Source: Willaertia magna (lineage: Eukaryota > Heterolobosea > Eutetramitea > Acrasida > Naegleriidae). Taken from it: 10,011 nucleotides of DNA. Every line of letters starts with the position of its first letter. Position 1 is the stretch's first letter. Positions 7,022 through 10,011 of the stretch are shown here, one piece after another. The stretch is from assembly GCA_902984215.1 (NCBI GenBank), contig CADWAF010000142.1, positions 1-10,011 of the forward strand. Reading direction: 5' to 3'. The notes under the pieces were generated by a model. That model saw only the letters and a list, made by a program, of their open reading frames with translations, was not told where the DNA came from and did not search any database. Made by a program: the position numbers and the translations under genes.

Positions 7022-7814
7022 TAAAAATTACTTGACAAATGATGGCACTTGATGGTTGAGGAGCCTACTTGTAAAAAGTACCCTTCGGAATTTAAAAGGA
7101 AAGCAGATATGCTAAAATGTTTCATCATAATTGGTGTTTGGTTTCTCCATTTGAATTAATGATAAGTAATCTTTATGTAATTAAATGAAAGGAAAAGTAA
7201 AAGAATGTTCTTTTTTATGTGGATTTTTATAATGTGCTTTTAATTTTTTATTGAAATGTGAGTTGGATAATTTGTTCTAGAATCTTACTTTTAGTTAATT
7301 CAATGGATTGTTTTGAGTTTTGATAGCTGGCAGTTTAGAAAAAAGGAATGTAATATTTGAAGAGATTTGTGAATTTGAGGAACAAAAGTTAAGGTAAAAC
7401 ATTGTTGTTTGGTGGTAAAAATAATTTTGTTGTTATTGATTAGAGATCTTCACTTATTACATAAAGAGTAACTACTTTAATGAAACTAATTTGAACAGAA
7501 TGACTGTCAAATTAGTGTGAATGGGACAGGTAATTAATTGACTGTTCATAAACCACCCCCTCGTCTAATACTCATTGTTTAGTTCAGTAGGCAGTACTGT
7601 CAGCTATAATGCTGTATGTAGAGAACAAAGAACTGAATTCAACTGATTAATTTTGGCAGTGATTTTTTCTATTCATTTTGCAAAATTAATTAACAGCAAA
7701 ATTGAATCGTAAAGTGTTGTTGAATTAATAACTTATATATTATGCCTCTATCATCTTAATAACGATCCTTATTAGAAAAAGATCTATCAATATTTACAAA
7801 AGAATACACACATT

Positions 7815-7820
7815 TTTATT
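7815..7820 (-). terminator. Poly(A) signal AATAAA of the Ser-Pro gene
   Basis: TTTATT on the plus strand reads AATAAA on the minus strand, about 50 nt downstream of the stop at 7871. Confidence 0.45.
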
Positions 7821-7870
7821 TCATGCAATTATTTACAACTAACTGACAATGAACTTAGTACTGTACATGT

Positions 7871-8206
7871 TTAACTTTTTGCAGGTTGTAATGCAGATTC
7901 TTGAGGATATCTAAAACCACCAGTTTTTTGAGGACTTACTAGTGGACTAGGTTTAGGAGATGGCTGAGGACTAGGTCGAGGACTTGGTTGTGCAACTGTT
8001 TGTTGAGGGCTTGTTATTGGTTTAGGAGAAGGTTGAGGAGAAACTAGTACTACTTGAATTGTCCTTTGGGGACTTGGTTGTGGAGATGGCTGAACTTGTA
8101 CATTTCCCCTTAAACGTACTTCATCTAATGGATGTAAGCAATTGCAATAATAAATAATTAAGCAAATGACAATGCTTGCTAATAGTAATTTAAATTGTTT
8201 GTTCAT
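7871..8206 (-). CDS. Small secreted Ser-Pro-rich repeat protein, 111 residues
   Basis: The protein starts MNKQFKLLLASIVICLIIYY, a typical signal peptide with a likely cleavage after CNC at residue 23. Residues about 38-93 are built of alternating Pro and Ser units, PSPQPSP, SPQPSPKP and PSPRPSPQPSPKPSP, with Gln, Lys or Arg between them. The end is GGFRYPQESALQPAKS, with no GPI-type hydrophobic tail or second membrane span, so release to the cell surface, matrix or endosomal lumen is likely. Such SP repeats are frequent O-glycosylation targets and often serve as stalks or matrix linkers (family knowledge); no enzyme domain is visible. At DNA level the motif GGAGATGGCTGA occurs at 7956-7967 and 8082-8093, a sign of repeat duplication. 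No intron. A minus-strand TATAAAT lies at 8314-8308. I do not recognise a named family. Confidence 0.8.
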   Translation of the reverse strand: MNKQFKLLLASIVICLIIYYCNCLHPLDEVRLRGNVQVQPSPQPSPQRTIQVVLVSPQPSPKPITSPQQTVAQPSPRPSPQPSPKPSPLVSPQKTGGFRYPQESALQPAKS

Positions 8207-8307
8207 TATTATTATTGTTGTGTATGGTTATTTCAAATTAACAACTGTTTGTTTGGTTTAATTGTTTTTTTTGTATTGATGCTGTTTTTGAAATTCTCTC
8301 TCAGCTA

Positions 8308-8314
8308 ATTTATA
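8308..8314 (-). promoter_or_regulatory. TATA box candidate of the Ser-Pro gene
   Basis: On the minus strand this reads TATAAAT, about 100 nt upstream of the ATG at 8206. It sits in a locally less A/T-rich context (CTCC before, AGCTGAGAGAG after), which makes it stand out. No transcript data to confirm. Confidence 0.35.
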
Positions 8315-8450
8315 GGAGAAAGAATGGATGTCAGTGGAGTTGGTTGTTTTGGGTTAGTTTATTTATTTAGTTATGGTCAATTATATTTTTGATACTATTA
8401 TTGTAAAGTTTACAAATTCATAACACTAAAATTCTATTTTTTAAAGTGTA

Positions 8451-8456
8451 TTTATT
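8451..8456 (-). terminator. Poly(A) signal candidate of the dioxygenase gene
   Basis: TTTATT reads AATAAA on the minus strand, about 115 nt past the stop at 8571. A second AATAAA at 8574-8569 overlaps the stop codon itself (CAA TAA A), which is too early to be the sole signal unless the 3' UTR is very short. Confidence 0.4.
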
Positions 8457-8570
8457 TTCAAATTTAAGGAATTGTATAAATTTGTGTAGAAAGAGACTGA
8501 ATTTAACACATCCATGATTACAGTTAATAGTCAATTAATTCATAAACCAAGTTGACCTCTATTCAAAAAT

Positions 8571-9772
8571 TTATTGTAATTTAATTGCCTTTAATTCACT
8601 AACAACATAATCACCACATAAAACTGGTGGATATTTCTCATTCTTCCATTCTTCTTTCATTGGTTCAAGAACTTCATCAGCTGCAATTTGTGAAAATAAA
8701 GTTGAACTAACTCTCCATAAAGGTCTATTTAATTTCTTTTGTCTTTCAACTGCCTCTAATGTATTTTCATTAACAATAACTTCATGGAAACCTGCTTGAA
8801 TAACACCTCCAGTTAACCATTCTAATTCTTTAGCTGCTTGAATTAATAAACATCCATCAGGTACTCTTACTGGTGTCTTAACTCCCTTTCTAGTCCAAAT
8901 GAATAATCCTGGATATCTTGATTTACCATGAATAGTCATAAAGTTAAGATCATAATGGAAACCTGCTAATACAGTACCAACTTTACCATACTTTTCTAAA
9001 TCAGAACCAGTTGGAGCTAATAAATGTCTTGCATATTTCATCTTATTAGTAAATGCATTTTGATCTAATCCTAAACCTAAAGCTAATAATTCACTTGCTG
9101 CCTTAACCGCATCAATCATAAAGTTTGCCCATCTATTCATAACTGTTTCCCATCTATCTGCAAATGCTTCTGGAACTACATTAGGTTGATTTAAAGAAGG
9201 GAATTTTGTATTTGGATTAACTTCACCAATTGGCCAGAAAAATCTCCACTAATTATCATGCAATTATAATGTTTTGTATTTTTTTTGTAGTTGAAAATAC
9301 AACATTTACGGGAATAATAATTACAAAAAAAATTAGCTCTACAAAAAGCTAAAGAATGAATAAACTTACCTTTGGATCCTTTCCAGAAACTTCCATTGGC
9401 ATATTACCATTGTTTTCTGAGTAGTTAGTTTTAATGTATTCAGTATGATCTCTTGGATTTTCAGTATTTTCAGGTGTTGCTCCAATCTAAAAAGGTATTG
9501 AATAGATAAATATATCGGAAGAGAGTTAGAATGATAATACTTACTTGATAACCCCATTCTGGATGAACATCTTTCATTTTAGCTTCTAATGGTTGATTAT
9601 AATAATCTTCCATTGTATCAATAAAAGTTGAATTATCATCAAAAGTAACTCTAGGATCTTTAATAATTAAAGCAGAAGTTTCAAAAAAGCTTTTATAAAC
9701 AGTTTCAATATCTTCTTTACGAATATTTCCTTTCAAAAATTCAGAAATGTCTACAACTTGAATATCTTCCAT
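8571..9772 (-). CDS. 2OG-Fe(II) dioxygenase, isopenicillin-N-synthase-like fold, 340 residues, three exons
   Basis: Exons are 9772-9545 (76 codons), 9486-9370 (39 codons) and 9248-8571. Introns of 58 and 121 bp are GTAAGT...TAG, both between codons. The joined protein starts MEDIQVVDISEFLKGN, a typical DIOX_N-type beginning. The iron facial triad is His213 and Asp215 in GFHYDLNFMT and His270 in AGFHEVIVN; the 2-oxoglutarate-binding RxS is Arg294-Val-Ser296 in LWRVSSTLF. Known members use Fe(II), O2 and normally 2-oxoglutarate to hydroxylate or desaturate small molecules in the cytosol; the substrate here cannot be told. The gap of 24 residues between the second His and the Arg is longer than the about 9 in isopenicillin N synthase, due to a charged loop EAVERQKKLNRP. 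Length is normal for the family. No signal peptide. It is not clustered with other biosynthetic genes. Confidence 0.93.
9277..9296 (-). repeat. 20-bp element shared with the G alpha intron, copy 2
   Basis: This is identical to 6555-6574 and lies in intron 2 of the dioxygenase gene, 28 nt before the acceptor in transcript sense. Its T8GTA part (9279-9289) is also an exact 11-bp inverted match to 9322-9332 in the same intron. Confidence 0.75.
9333..9352 (-). repeat. Hairpin near the donor of dioxygenase intron 2
   Basis: TTAGCT (9333-9338) and AGCTAA (9347-9352) form a 6-bp stem with an 8-nt loop, 12 nt inside the intron from the donor GTAAGT at 9369-9364. It may affect splicing efficiency (inference). 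Confidence 0.4.
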
Positions 9773-10011
9773 TATGATGATTTACTATTTTAATTTAAAG
9801 AATTAGAACGGTTTTACCGGGTGTGGTTTTGTGTGAAAATGCAAAAGTTGTTTAGCATGAAATACAAACCTTAGGTTTTGTGGTGTTGATTTTTTTCTGT
9901 TAAATATCTTGGTTTTTAAAAATTGTCTAATTTGAGTGCATTGCAGCCCGGATCAGATTTTAGGGATAAATAAATTTTATGAAAGATGAGATAGTCATTA
10001 CAAAGCTGCTC
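9773..10011 (-). promoter_or_regulatory. Upstream region of the dioxygenase gene with a G-box-like element
   Basis: There is no coding sequence up to the window edge. GGGTGTGG at 9819-9826, followed by GTGTG at 9831-9835, lies about 50-65 bp upstream of the ATG. It resembles the GT-rich G-box bound by the developmental factor GBF in Dictyostelium (known family; match judged by eye). AAACC (9867-9871) and GGTTT (9875-9879) form a short inverted repeat. Confidence 0.3.

Larger units (their letters stand above)
6810..7870. other. 1-kb region without a recognised gene, upstream of the G alpha gene
   Basis: No long open frame or known RNA gene was found. The left part (6810-6900) should be the G alpha 5' leader, with AGT triplet repeats at about 6829-6838. 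At 6996-7021 there is TATAAAAAA followed by T-runs on the plus strand, a layout that in dictyostelids marks promoters. Just after it comes a stretch (7031-7130) with small hairpins. The right part (about 7760-7870) is the 3' region of the Ser-Pro gene. The region is less A/T-monotonous than the other spacers, with patches such as ACCACCCCC near 7553-7561. Confidence 0.4.
8207..8570. other. Upstream region of the Ser-Pro gene and 3' region of the dioxygenase gene
   Basis: This 364-bp gap has no gene. It holds an AAT-repeat leader next to the Ser-Pro ATG, the TATA candidate at 8308-8314, ATTT repeats near 8359-8369, and a poly(A) signal candidate for the dioxygenase gene at 8451-8456. Confidence 0.5.

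Noticed and set aside
7122..7128. C/D box snoRNA on the minus strand (ATGATGA C-box)
   Set aside because: There is no CTGA D-box at a suitable distance and no terminal stem.
7541..7640. Possible transposon ends near repeated GTTCAGT/ACTGAA words
   Set aside because: The matches are imperfect and short, with no transposase or target duplication.
9366..9557. 63-residue minus frame and readthrough of dioxygenase exon 1
   Set aside because: The first is a frame shadow across intron 1 and exon 2; the second reads into an intron after GYQ.

Overview
The window is A+T-rich nuclear DNA from a protist, most likely a dictyostelid social amoeba (inference). Supporting signs are asparagine-rich low-complexity stretches in proteins, A/T-ending codons, A-rich leaders before ATGs, short spliceosomal introns that all run GTAAGT...TAG, and AATAAA signals close behind stop codons. 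No rRNA, transposon, CRISPR array or prokaryotic operon was seen. Exact genus is not decided.

Layout, left to right: a tRNA-Pro(UGG) gene (101-172, minus); a large DEAD-box helicase of the Dbp7/DDX31 type (246-3086, minus), a nucleolar factor for the large ribosomal subunit; a short acidic unrecognised protein (3334-3567, minus) that faces an unrecognised 219-residue protein (3611-4270, plus) across 43 bp; a spacer of about 600 bp; a TVP23/FAM18 Golgi membrane protein whose 5' end I cannot find (4868-5347, plus); a tail-to-tail 66-bp spacer; a complete three-exon heterotrimeric G-protein alpha subunit of 354 residues (5414-6809, minus); about 1 kb without a recognisable gene; a small secreted Ser-Pro-rich protein (7871-8206, minus); and a complete three-exon 2OG-Fe(II) dioxygenase of the isopenicillin-N-synthase fold, 340 residues (8571-9772, minus), with its upstream region running to the window edge.

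The genes are ordinary independent eukaryotic transcription units. They do not form a pathway: translation and ribosome supply (tRNA, helicase), Golgi trafficking (TVP23), receptor signalling (G alpha), secretion or extracellular matrix (Ser-Pro protein) and small-molecule oxidation (dioxygenase) sit side by side. I found no convincing novel multi-gene system. The items most worth a second look are two unrecognised divergent genes, the missing TVP23 N-terminus, intronic repeats in the G alpha gene, a 20-bp element shared by introns of two genes, a foldable dioxygenase intron, and the 1-kb gap with a promoter-like TATA plus T-run.
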